Shown: piece after piece, positions 43,642 to 53,815 of the stretch
How positions within the stretch are numbered: position 1 is the first letter of the stretch
How the letters are laid out: every line of letters starts with the position of its first letter
Assembly: GCA_033439795.1 (NCBI GenBank)
Contig: JAUTDP010000001.1
Location: forward strand, 4,340,001-4,404,000
Reading direction: 5' to 3'
Length of the DNA: 64,000 bases
Source of the DNA: Sordaria brevicollis
Taxonomy: Eukaryota; Ascomycota; Sordariomycetes; Sordariales; Sordariaceae
The notes under the pieces: model-generated
What the model was told of the DNA's origin: nothing
Databases searched by the model: none
The model's input: the letters and a program-made list of their open reading frames with translations, nothing else
Translations under genes and position numbers: made by a program

Positions 43642-44922
43642 ATGCCACCAGCCAAACCAGAAGAGAGGGGTGAATCCTCAACATCCATCTCCAAGGCAGC
43701 AACCTCCGTTTCCACAAGCACTTCCCCCACCTACGAGCTACCATGGTGAGTCTTTCATGCTCTGGAGTTGAAGACTTGCTTCTGCTTTCTCCTCGAGGCT
43801 TATTGCTAACCTGCGGACCGCCAAAAAGGGTAGAAAAATACAGACCAGTCTTCCTCGACGATGTAGTCGGCAATACCGAAACGATCGAGCGCCTCAAGAT
43901 CATTGCCAAGGAGGGCAACATGCCGCACGTCATCATATCCGGAATGCCTGGTATCGGCAAAACCACGAGTGTTCTGTGTCTAGCCAGACAACTATTAGGC
44001 GATGCGTACAAGGAGGCAGTGTTGGAGTTGAACGCCAGTGACGAGCGAGGTGAGTCTGCCTGCCCACCCGTCCGAGTCTGCACCAGAACGAGAGAAAGAG
44101 ACGCCGGCTACGACAACAACCACAATACCAAACAATTTTTTGGTGCTAAACTGACAAAACGAAAAACAAACAGGCATCGAAGTAGTCCGCCAACGCATCA
44201 AAGGCTTCGCCCAAAAAAAAGTAACCCTCCCTCCCGGCCGGCACAAGATCGTCATCCTCGACGAAGCCGACAGCATGACCTCGGGCGCGCAACAAGCTTT
44301 GCGGCGCACAATGGAAATCTACTCCAACACGACCCGCTTCGCCTTCGCATGCAACCAGTCCAACAAGATCATCGAGCCCTTACAATCGCGCTGCGCCATC
44401 CTGCGGTACGCCAAGCTCACGGACGCGCAGGTCGTCAAACGGCTGCTGCAAATCATCGAGGCCGAAAAAGTCGAGTACAGTGATGACGGCCTCGCGGCTC
44501 TCGTCTTCAGCGCGGAGGGAGATATGAGACAGGCTATCAACAACCTCCAATCCACACACGCCGGCTTCGGGTTCGTGAGCGGTGACAACGTTTTCAAAGT
44601 GGTGGATAGTCCACACCCGATCAAGGTGCAGGCGATGCTCAAGGCTTGTTACGAGGGCAACATCGATGCCGCGCTGGACGGCCTAAGGGAGTTGTGGGAT
44701 CTCGGATACTCGAGCCACGATATCATCAGCACCATGTTCAAAGTCACGAAAACGATCCCTACGCTAAGCGAGCACGCAAAGTTGGAGTTCATCAAGGAGA
44801 TTGGGTTCACGCACATGAAGATTCTGGAGGGCGTGCAGACGCTGTTGCAGCTGAGCGGGTGCGTGGCGAGGCTGTGTCGGTTGAATATGGATCCGAAGAA
44901 GTTTCACGTTGCGAGGAAGTAA
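43642..44922 (+). CDS. RFC4: Replication factor C subunit 4 (human RFC2 orthologue)
   Basis: Three exons (43642-43745, 43829-44049, 44174-44922) encode 357 residues; introns are GT-AG. After a 32-residue Ser/Thr-rich start comes E-L-P-W-V-E-K-Y-R-P, the Walker A variant G-M-P-G-I-G-K-T-T typical of this subunit, L-N-A-S-D-E-R-G, Walker [10 protein letters not shown], the clamp-loader SRC motif ([10 protein letters not shown]), and sensor 2 [12 protein letters not shown]. The C-terminal collar ([11 protein letters not shown]) ends the protein. RFC loads the PCNA clamp at primer ends, and the same subunit serves in alternative loaders. The intron after E-R separates the conserved A-S-D-E-R-G. 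Immediately after the stop codon lies a long inverted repeat. The MCB palindrome upstream suggests S-phase expression. Confidence 0.95.
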
Positions 44923-44923
44923 A

Positions 44924-45060
44924 GGGACAGGTAGCGTGGCTGAAAAAAACATTGACAAAACTTCTAGCTGAACCCAAACTTTGAACGGAAGTTATTGGGG
45001 AGACGTTTGGGTTCCGCTAGAAGTTTTGTCGATGTTTTTTTTCAGCCACGCCACCTGCCC
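44924..45060. repeat. Near-perfect 57-bp inverted repeat abutting the RFC4 stop codon
   Basis: The left arm (44924-44980) starts one base after the TAA. The right arm (about 45005-45060) is its reverse complement with about five mismatches and a one-base length difference in an A7/T8 run. The loop is about 24 bases. Shared core segments include GCGTGGCTGAAAAAAA and GACAAAACTTCTAGC. As RNA it would form a very stable hairpin in the 3' untranslated region; as DNA it could form a cruciform. It may be a short terminal-inverted-repeat element or a local inverted duplication. Confidence 0.85.
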
Positions 45061-45724
45061 GTGAGAGGGACGGTGGGCTTTCGGGGGAAGAGGAAAGGGG
45101 ACAAAGGGAGCTGAGGGATGTTAAGACAGGAACAGGCAGGGTGACGAATGGGGTCTGAAAATGATAATACCCGAAGACATGGAACGATATGTTTGATTTG
45201 ACTACTCGGCGTTGGTTTTGATGGTCGGTAAACTTCATGGCATAGCATAGTAAGAGTTACACTAGGTACAGAGAAAAGATGACACTGGTGTGGTTGGCTT
45301 GTAGCATTTGCGATACGTGATATTTGGCAGCAAAGAATGAAGTGATACGTAGCATAAAGTGCGATTATTAAAAAAATGTCCATGTTAACGAAATCCCAAA
45401 ATCACATAAAAGAACTAGTGTACAGATTTCCGTGAGCTGTAACCATCCAAGACATCACTTTCTGGTTTAAACCCTAATCCTATTACCAGTCCGGTTGCCC
45501 GGTATATCTTGTGTAGATTTTCTTTCCAAATACCCAGTCGAGATAAGCTCTCTTTTCTTTCCCAACCATCGCAAATACCGCCCAAGAAAATAGAATAAGA
45601 AGACAGAGATTCGACACACTCTCAACATGTTCGTCTCATCCAGAATCTCGTCCTAAAAAATAAAATCCCCAACAACAAGCTGAATACCCATTCCACGGGG
45701 GTTCACTTCAAACACTAGTGCCAC
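45061..45724. other. Intergenic region between convergent genes
   Basis: The RFC4 and amidase genes converge here. Short minus-strand frames have no recognisable product. Confidence 0.55.
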
Positions 45725-48430
45725 TTAGACAGAAACAGGGGACAACAAATCCGGAGGATAATACCTGCCATTAACCATAGCCCCTCCACCGCTGCGTCCA
45801 TTTAAAACAGGAGCAGCAGGCTCCCGGCGATGAGGATCAACCGAGTGTGTCCTCTTAGATGGCTGGGGCTGCTGGGTAGCAGATACCTTCCTTCCTCTGT
45901 TATCCCTTCCACTCACCCATCCACCCCCAGGCGTAACCGGCGTAACCGGCGTGACTGGACCTCGTCCATAAAACGCCTCGGGTTCGTCATCGTGTATCAT
46001 GAGCTTTTGTTGGGCATAGCCACTGCCACCATAGGTTGTAGGGGGTAACACATGATGTTGCTGATAATAATGTGGCGTCGTCGGGCTTGCGGTGCTCGGT
46101 GTTGATGGAACCGTGCGTTGCTCACTACCCCTTCTGGTGTAGGAAGGCTGCCTGCTTCTGCTCGACGAGCGGGAATTCGAAGAGTAGGAGGAAGGGGTAT
46201 ACTGAGGAGTCTGCGGGACCGGTGGTGGAGGATAATTGAACGATGGGGGAACTTTGGGGTTAGATGCTGATGTGCTCCTGAGTCTGGAAGGCACCCGTTC
46301 AAACACAGGACGTTGTCGGGAAGCTACCAGAGGTGGTGGCTCTTCCCTTAGTCTCATGTGAACTGGCTGGGCGGTACGCTGCTGCTGATGCGGGTTGTTC
46401 ATTACTTCTGCTTCGGAGAAAGAAGTTTTGAAGACGCTAGGGCTAGCGGCAATGGGAATCATGCTAAAAAGGTCATCGAACCCTGTCTTAGCCGGCTTTC
46501 TTGCCGCTGCTCTTCCCATGCATTGTTCGCCGAGTTCATGCTCCCTCTCGCCTTCGTATCTTGCCCGCCTTGGGTCTCTCTCTGTCGGACCTGTGCGTGC
46601 GGACTGGTAGGAGTGATGGCTTGTGGTTGGTGAGATAACCTCGGGGCCTCTCGTTCGGCTGGGGTTGCGGGACCTAGCACCAGACTTGTGTGTAGATCTG
46701 CTGGCTGGCCTCGAGGGAGGAGTATGGGATGGTTGGCGGTGGAAGTCAGTCCTAGCCGAAACGGGCCAGTCTGCTTCAACAGGCGTGTTCACGGCGGGTG
46801 AAAAGGGCAGTGGAGCTCGGCAGGCTGCCGACAGCTGCGCGTCCTCGTAGGGTGTGATGGGAGGAGTACAAAGATCACGGCTAGTGAAATAATTTCCAGG
46901 CTTCACTCCAGATGGTAACCGCTTGGTGGTAATGGGGGGAAGTGTGCGTGCACTCTTGTAATTGGGAAGTTTGGGTCGCATGGCCATGACAGTAGGAGTG
47001 GGATACACTGGGCTCTCTACAGCTTCTGCCCATCCTACATAAGCGTGCCCGTCACATCCTCCGCAGTTGCCCTGGCAACCAGCGTAGTCCTCCTCCGCGC
47101 ACGAATCGCTACAATCCTCTTCCTCGTCTGCCACGAAGCGAGAAGGCTTCGTAGGTATGTTCAAGGTTGGTCGCCTTCTGTCCTCGGCTGGGCTGCGTCT
47201 GTTGCCCCCTATATGTCTGTTAGAAGCTGCGGCTTGCACTGCTGCCTCTGATTGTGTGTGTGTTCTCACAGGGGAATATGGGGAGTTGGTGTTGGCTTGG
47301 CTGGGGGAAGCTGGGTTCCCAGTAGTGTTTCCAGGGGTTGTCTGTGGCTGTTGCTCTTCATTGCTTTCGGAAGCGGCGTCAGGACGGTTGACGAGCTTTC
47401 CAAAGGGAGGAGAGTCGGTGTCAACAACCAACAACTCCTTGGAACCACGGCCGAGCAGGCCATAAACGAACACCTCGCCATTCTTAATGCCAATGACGGC
47501 ACTGGTACCGGCATATAGGACGTCGTCTTCCATGCCGCAACGGTTGCAGAAGACGACAATGAGTTCCTCGTCGCTTTCGTCACGGATGACTGGCTCAAAT
47601 CGTTGGAGCCAGTATGTCAGGGTTGCCAGATCAGGTTCGTGAGCGGCAGGAGTGAATGTTGAAGGATCCTCGTGGGTGAGCCAGGCCATTGAGAGAATGA
47701 CCAAGTTCGCTTTCACTTCAAGGACGTGGAAAGCGAACTCAAACTTGTGCCAAGGCGCCTCGAATTTGTAGGGACTATAGTTCGTTAGTGACACACAAAC
47801 AAGAGTAAGAATGCTCAAGTACATACTTGATATCCATGCCTGTGTGTGAAAGAGGTTAGCACGAGTGTCTCTCGGATAGCTCAAAATTGCGATCGATTAC
47901 TCACAGATTCCCATGGCAACATTGCCAAATCCCTCCATTCTGCCGCCATAGAATCCTCCACCCTCTAGAGCCCAAGTCTGGTCAGTGTAGTAGAGGAAGG
48001 ACTTGCGATAGTTTGCAACGGTTTCGCCGTCCCCATTCACAACAAGCAGTGAGTTGTAGTACTCGGGGGTAGATCCGCGCGGTGAGCCTGAAGACCCGAC
48101 CTTCTCGGGGTAGCCAACGGCAACAGTGCAGTCGTACTTGAGAGCATTTGTCCTTGCCCACAAAGCACTGATTCCGGATCCCGATGGTTCGAGGAAGGGT
48201 TGGATTTCATCCGATGTCTTGAAGTTGTAACCTTTTGACAATGTCAGCTTCAGTCATGGTAGGTTTGAGGGTCAAGACTGCATACCAGAAAAGGCCATTT
48301 CGGGAAGGACGAGCAAGTCTAGATCCTCCAATTCCCTCTGATTGGCCTTGGCCAAGATGGCATCGGCACGACTGAGGTTGTTGGACACATCCCCGACTTG
48401 GGGTGCGAACTGAAGGCACCCGATCCGCAT
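45725..48430 (-). CDS. NTA1: Nta1-type N-terminal amidase (nitrilase superfamily) with long disordered tail
   Basis: Four exons (48430-48286, 48231-47905, 47839-47827, 47774-45725) encode 844 residues; all introns are GT-AG. Exon 3 is only 13 nt. The first 270 residues are a carbon-nitrogen hydrolase: M-R-I-G-C-L-Q-F-A-P, Glu44 in L-P-E-M-A-F-S-G-Y-N-F, Lys125 in Y-R-K-S-F-L-Y, and Cys158 in G-I-C-M-D-I-N-P-Y-K-F. This is the family's Glu-Lys-Cys triad, and the sequence around Cys158 is that of yeast Nta1, which deamidates N-terminal Asn/Gln in the Arg/N-degron pathway. The remaining 570 residues are Ser/Pro/Arg/Gln-rich and disordered, with a Cys cluster (C-S-D-S-C...C-Q-G-N-C-G-G-C) near residue 440 and a P-V-T repeat. 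Yeast Nta1 (457 residues) lacks this tail. Confidence 0.88.
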
Positions 48431-50754
48431 AGTGGTCGAGTATCGGTGTGTAAGTTGATGTTGTGCGTTCTTCCCAATGGTGTTGAATAATTATGTGGTC
48501 GAGCACGCTTTGGTGGCGCAGCAAGCTTGGTGTCGTAACTGCCGTAAGTGCTTTAGTGCTGACCTTGGCGACTCTCAGGCGGATGAACCGCTAACAAGTC
48601 GAGTAATCCAGCGTTGATACTGTAATGTTCACCCAACGAAGAGATATCCGAAGAGACTGCGTGGAAGACAGTCGGGGGGAGTCGGTCGGAACTATGCCTC
48701 GTGGTTTTGGATCAAAACCAAAACAACAGTCGAGGAAGGGTAGCAGCAACGGAAATTGGCGTAAGGGAAAGGGTAGAGGCGTCGGTTCTCTCGTTACTTC
48801 TTCTCTTGGGGTCACGTCGTTCTCGTTTCGTTGAGCTGGAAAGTGTGGTAACACGGAAGGTGTCTTGGACCTGCGCGGTGATATTTTTGGACCCCTTTCC
48901 CCAGGAACATATGCGGGCGCTGAGGTTGTGTAAGAGGCACGAACTGCAGCTCTTTCTTCTTCTTGTTTCGTAGGTATGCGGATTCGATGCAACTGAAAAG
49001 AATCGGAAGCAGGAGAGACAAAAGTAGAAGAAAGATGGAGACTATGGGCGCATGGAAGTAAGGTTTGCGACACAGCAGGATGCTTCCACCCCGTACCTAC
49101 AGCTTTGTGTCACGGTTTGTACTTTACATTGGATTCTTTTTCGGACAACGAGAGAATCGAGTGTGAATGGCCAACAGACTCGCCATCATAATGCCGTCTT
49201 GCCGCCATTGGGCTTTTTTGACTTGCCAATGTCTGCCAGAGAAGGAAGGCATTGGCGGGCATCCGGGGAGGGAGTGGGATGATTAAGATGGCACGATGGA
49301 GTCTGCGACTGCTAGGCTTCTTCAGGTAGACTACGGGGTACCCTCACGGCCAGATTTGGTTGGTCGGTACCTCGCCTCGTAACTTGGCTTGCCCCTGGCT
49401 TCCCGTCTGCAAGAGATCTCGGCAGCCTGCGCTAGCGGGACAGCGCTGGAGGGCCACTGCCAATGTTGTGCGAGAGTCGAGTGCGGATCGCGAGAATCAT
49501 GGCAAATGTGATCAAAGTTTGTCCAGGGCCTCATCACACGCTGCCTCTTTGGATTTGTCTAGACTGGTCACATTGGCAATGTAATGAACGCTGGAGTGGA
49601 AGGGCATTGATGGCGGAACGCTCAACGCCGAACCAGGAACACGAACGAGAGATTGTCCGAGTACATAAAAAAAAAGGTAACAAAGCTGCAAAGCCACAAC
49701 GTCCAATGGCTCTTCTCAGCTGTTCTGTATCAACTGTTTCCCCCAGGGGCACCTGCATGACATGAGACTCTGCACGAAAACCTATCCCGTATCCCGGCAC
49801 TTGTACGGCGGCTCGTCAGTCCAAGCAAACTGAAGTGTTTGAAGTTTGTCTTCCCCGCTCTTGACCTCAACATCAAAACCCAACGGTTCGCAGGGGCGTG
49901 CCCTGCATCTCATTCATCAACACCTCTTGGGGTTAGATACCTCTAGAGGTAGCAGTTCGTGATGGCAGCCAGCGAACGAGACGTCTCATCTCTGACATGA
50001 AAGTGACAGAAGTGACTGTGACAGCAGAAACATGCGAGATGGTCAAATGCAGGTCCAGACTCGATTTCCCATGTGTTCGCTAAGTCCGTAAAGGCGTGAT
50101 CTGGTTCTTGGCTTATACGCGACCCATGATTGGCCAGTCAGCGTTAATGAACTACCCCACACTGTCAGTTCTCAGGTTCGTTTCAACCACCAGCAGCGTT
50201 TCTTCTTCCTTTCATCAACAAACTCCTTCAAGCCAACACCCAATCCCATGTCCAAGATTGGCCATAGATACTCCCGTATTGAATCGATAATCCAACTCCA
50301 ATTTCCTCAGTCATCCGCCTTTATCACTATCACCATCTGGCCCGAGCCAACCCGACATCCACCTCCTCCAACAAGCCTTTCTTTCATGCGGCCATCCAAA
50401 TGACCACTCACCTAGCAATGGCACCCAAATCCACAGCGTTTGCACAAGAGGGGCATGGTCACTTTTTGCCGCCTGCCAGAGTCGCTTTTAACGTCGCTCG
50501 CTAATTTCGACAATTCTATATTTCTCTCGTTCTTTGTTCCCAGTCGTGGATATGGACAACAGCTCAGTGTTGGGTTACAGACCGGGTTGAAAGATCGAAC
50601 AGGGCCAACGCGTCTTCTGGCAGCCAACAGCCTACATAACGTCAAGACAGCCATGAAGCTGTGATCGCTATGCCGTCAATGCCGTACAATTGATGTAGGT
50701 CTGCCTGTCTCCAAGTGGAAAAAGCATATTGGAAGGATAGGTGAGTCGTGAGCA

Positions 50755-50770
50755 GACCGACCGGTCGGTC
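50755..50770. repeat. 16-bp palindrome inside a larger inverted repeat
   Basis: GACCGACCGGTCGGTC equals its reverse complement. It is flanked by AGCAGAC at 50751 and GTCTGCT at about 50779, so a longer, imperfect stem is possible. It includes inverted CCG/CGG triplets. It may be a regulator site, about 1.2 kb upstream of the acyltransferase gene. Confidence 0.6.
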
Positions 50771-51912
50771 GAGCAGGTGTCTGCTTTGTCTTGCCCTCTG
50801 GCGGAAACAAGACGATTTTGTCCTAATATTCAGGTGTTTGGATTCGGTGTCTCAGGCACCATATATGCCATACCCACAACGAGCACATGAGATCTTTAAG
50901 TTTGATATCTTTTTCACAGATTGATAGTTTGCTAAGTGGCATATATACTACGTCGAGATCAACTTCTATCGTCCTCTTCGCATACCAGAGCGCTCTTGGA
51001 ACAACAAACTACTTGGGACAAGAAATGAAACCCACCGTGAATAGGACGAAGCGCACTTCTTATCTTATTCGGGAACTCGAGTGTTTTATGCTTGGTAGTG
51101 TCTCCTCCGTGTCCCATCGGCTTACGGCACCGCAAATCGATGCGAGCACCGTCCACAGACACACCTTCGGGTTGCCTTCAGCACAACAGCTCGGTAGTTC
51201 CATCTCAGAAGAGCCAGATTTTGCCAAGGTGTAACAATATCACCTTACGCCGGACGGTCTTGATCGGACAACCATAGTCCCACTATCACGCTAAGCCCTT
51301 TCCGCTACTATACAACCTCCCGCAAATGTTACCGTACCCCGTCTCACTTGCTGACTGCAGCAGCACCATGCAGTCTTATCCTCCACCGAATCCTTCGCTC
51401 TCGCCATCACGATTCCGATGTTGGTACTCAAGTGCGATTTCGAAGGTTAAGACCTTGTTCGACCGCTATACTAGCGGCCGCTTTGCCTGCTCACAACCTC
51501 CGCCAAGATTCAATCATGAATCCTATCTTGGCCTTGGATGGGGTTTGGACGCTTGGGAAGACACCATCTTGAGCCATTTTCTTCAGTTCACAAACCCCAA
51601 GACGGCTCATATGCGTCAAAATCAAGGTCAGGGCAAAAGAAGTGTCAGACTAAGTCCGCTCCTTATCCACATATGGACGCAACCTTCATGTTGACAAGCC
51701 GTTAATGTTGTCCGAGCACCTCGGAAAGATAGCTTTACGGTGTGCCCCGTACAAACAACCAACGGGATGTTAGGATTATCGGCATGCTCTCCACATGCCA
51801 TTGAGTTCTCAACCCATGACGATGGGCGCATGGCAAGGAAGCCCCAAGGCAGACGCCCAAGGGTGCGGCGCAGGAGCTTGCTGAATACCTTGCAAGAGTT
51901 GGGTGACTCCGT

Positions 51913-51920
51913 TATATAAA
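51913..51920 (+). promoter_or_regulatory. Candidate TATA box of the acyltransferase gene
   Basis: TATATAAA lies 87 bases upstream of the ATG at 52007, a typical distance for a short leader. Confidence 0.55.
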
Positions 51921-52006
51921 GTCTCTAGAGCGGTACATCATGTGGTCTCGTTATCAACTCGAGTTGCTATCTTCAGCTCTTACAGAAGTAACTAGAGATA
52001 TCAACC

Positions 52007-53548
52007 ATGCCGAAGCTAGATGTTTATCACCTCCGTTCCTTCGGGTGGGAGAACGATCCAGAGGAGGAAAGGCTCAAGCTGTCTACCCTCGACTACATCT
52101 CTGTCAGCACATACAACAACTACTGCCTCTTCTTCAGACTTGAAGATGCTCTCAAAGCCAGAGCAGTTCAGGTTCTCAAAGAAGGTCTCGAGCGGACACT
52201 GAGCCAGGCTAGACACTTGGTCGGCAGAATTGAGAGAGATCCCGAAGGCGGCCACCACATCTTGAGAAAGAGGGACGACACTGTGGAATTCCAAGTCCAA
52301 TGGCTTGATGCCCCCGAGGATGCGTACAAGTACCCTTCCATCGACGACATCGAGCGAACGAACTTCAGCACCGTGACTCTGGGTAACCTCGAACAATGGA
52401 GTGTCCTGCCCATGACCTACGGAGAGAGGCCCGAAGCAAACATCGAGACGCATCCCGTCGTGGCTGCCTTCAAGATGAACTTTGTTCGAGGTGGCATGTT
52501 GTTCCACATGCACCATCACCACTTCACCAACGACGTCATGGGCTGGTACGGTTATGCGAGGCAGATAGCCGAGAACTGCCATGCAATCTTCAACGGAACA
52601 TCCTTCCCATCCTGGGATCCCGCAGCTCTCGACCTCTCAAGGCTTTGCAAACCGTCACCAGTACCAGAAGCCATGATCACCGTGCCTCCCGCACTCAAAC
52701 GCCATCCAGCTCACACGAAGGGCGTATCACTACTTTTCCACCTTCCCAAGAGCAAGGCCGCCAAGCTGAAGAACCTCTGCTCACCAACGGAAGGCGGAGG
52801 CTTGGTCCCCTACCTCTCCACCTATGACTGCTTCAACGCCTTCATCTACCGCACCTTAACCCGTCTTCGGGCGCCCGTGTTTAAATACCCCTCCGACACC
52901 AAGCTCTTCTGGGCCGAAGCCATCGACATGCGTCGTCGCCTGCAGAACCCCAAACCCGCCCCCCGCATCCGCGGCAACGTCATGTTCTGCGCCCTCTCCA
53001 ATAATTCGGCCGTCGAGCAACCGACTCTGGCACAAGTAGCCTCCCAATGGTCTCTCTCCCGACTAGCAACCTACATCCGACAAATGACAGATAGCGTTAC
53101 CCCGGAGGCACTCGACGCAGCTCTCGAAATGGTCAACATTGCGAAGAACAAAGCGGACGTCTGTTTAACCGTGGATGGCCCGCCGCCCATGAGCATGGTC
53201 GTGACCGACCATCGCGATGCCTATTTCGGGGATGTAAGCTTTGGGTTCGGCACCCCGTTGGCGTACCGTCATCTGGCGGATAGGATCACGAACGGGCTGA
53301 TTATTTTTTATCCGCCGAGGAACAAGAGTCCGGAGTCGGATGAGGGGATGGAGTTTATTGTATATTATGAGAAGAGATTGGCGAGGCAACTGATTGAGGA
53401 TCCGGAGTGGTGCGAGTTTATGGAGTATAGAGGCGTGGAGGCGGAGGATTCGGTGGTACGGGAGGGTGATGAGGAGGAGGATACAGAAGAGGTGAAGGTT
53501 GTTAATGTCGAGCAGGTTATGCCCGTGCAGCAGGATGAAAAGAAATAG
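52007..53548 (+). CDS. BAHD/Tri101-like acyltransferase
   Basis: Intronless 513-residue protein of the fungal transferase family that includes trichothecene 3-O-acetyltransferase (Tri101) and other BAHD-fold enzymes. The catalytic HxxxD is present as H172-F-T-N-D176 inside M-H-H-H-H-F-T-N-D-V-M-G-W. The second structural motif near the C-terminus appears as F-G-D-V-S-F-G-F-G-T-P-L-A-Y-R, a variant of D-F-G-W-G. Another shared element is D-C-F-N-A-F-I-Y-R-T-L-T-R-L-R. Such enzymes move acyl groups from acyl-CoA to alcohol or amine acceptors, often in secondary metabolism or detoxification. No polyketide synthase, peptide synthetase, P450 or regulator lies nearby in the window. The C-terminal 35 residues are acidic and Val-rich. 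It sits 0.3 kb from the RIPed block, so it may feel heterochromatin. The acceptor is unknown. Confidence 0.88.
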   Translation: MPKLDVYHLRSFGWENDPEEERLKLSTLDYISVSTYNNYCLFFRLEDALKARAVQVLKEGLERTLSQARHLVGRIERDPEGGHHILRKRDDTVEFQVQWLDAPEDAYKYPSIDDIERTNFSTVTLGNLEQWSVLPMTYGERPEANIETHPVVAAFKMNFVRGGMLFHMHHHHFTNDVMGWYGYARQIAENCHAIFNGTSFPSWDPAALDLSRLCKPSPVPEAMITVPPALKRHPAHTKGVSLLFHLPKSKAAKLKNLCSPTEGGGLVPYLSTYDCFNAFIYRTLTRLRAPVFKYPSDTKLFWAEAIDMRRRLQNPKPAPRIRGNVMFCALSNNSAVEQPTLAQVASQWSLSRLATYIRQMTDSVTPEALDAALEMVNIAKNKADVCLTVDGPPPMSMVVTDHRDAYFGDVSFGFGTPLAYRHLADRITNGLIIFYPPRNKSPESDEGMEFIVYYEKRLARQLIEDPEWCEFMEYRGVEAEDSVVREGDEEEDTEEVKVVNVEQVMPVQQDEKK

Positions 53549-53815
53549 GTCGAGAGTGTGATGGTGGAGGAAGTGTTGCCTACGCCTATTGCGTAGTTTG
53601 TTTTTGAAGTCAGCATACCCACGAAAGGCCCATTTTCCCTTAACGCACTTTAACATTATTGTCAAACCACGAATAACCGTGGGGATGAGTTGGAGGCCAA
53701 GCAATCCCCACTCTCCTGCGGAGAGTGGGCAAAAAAATCGAGGGACAATCAGATTTCGAGGGACAAGGAGGGTCCGTGCGCTACACCCAACAGACCGTCA
53801 TCACCACCAAAAGTT

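Larger units (their letters stand above)
48431..52006. other. 3.6-kb gap without a supported gene
   Basis: The first few hundred bases form the promoter of the amidase gene. The rest has only short frames. The longest, 122 codons at 51326-51694 (+), has an ATG and a Pro/Ser-rich start but no recognisable domain. Composition is normal, not RIPed. A 16-bp palindrome lies at 50755-50770 and a TATA box at 51913-51920. Confidence 0.5.

Noticed and set aside
51326..51694. 122-codon frame upstream of the acyltransferase
   Set aside because: Has an ATG but no domain, and falls in the likely promoter of the next gene; kept only as a note in the gap entry.
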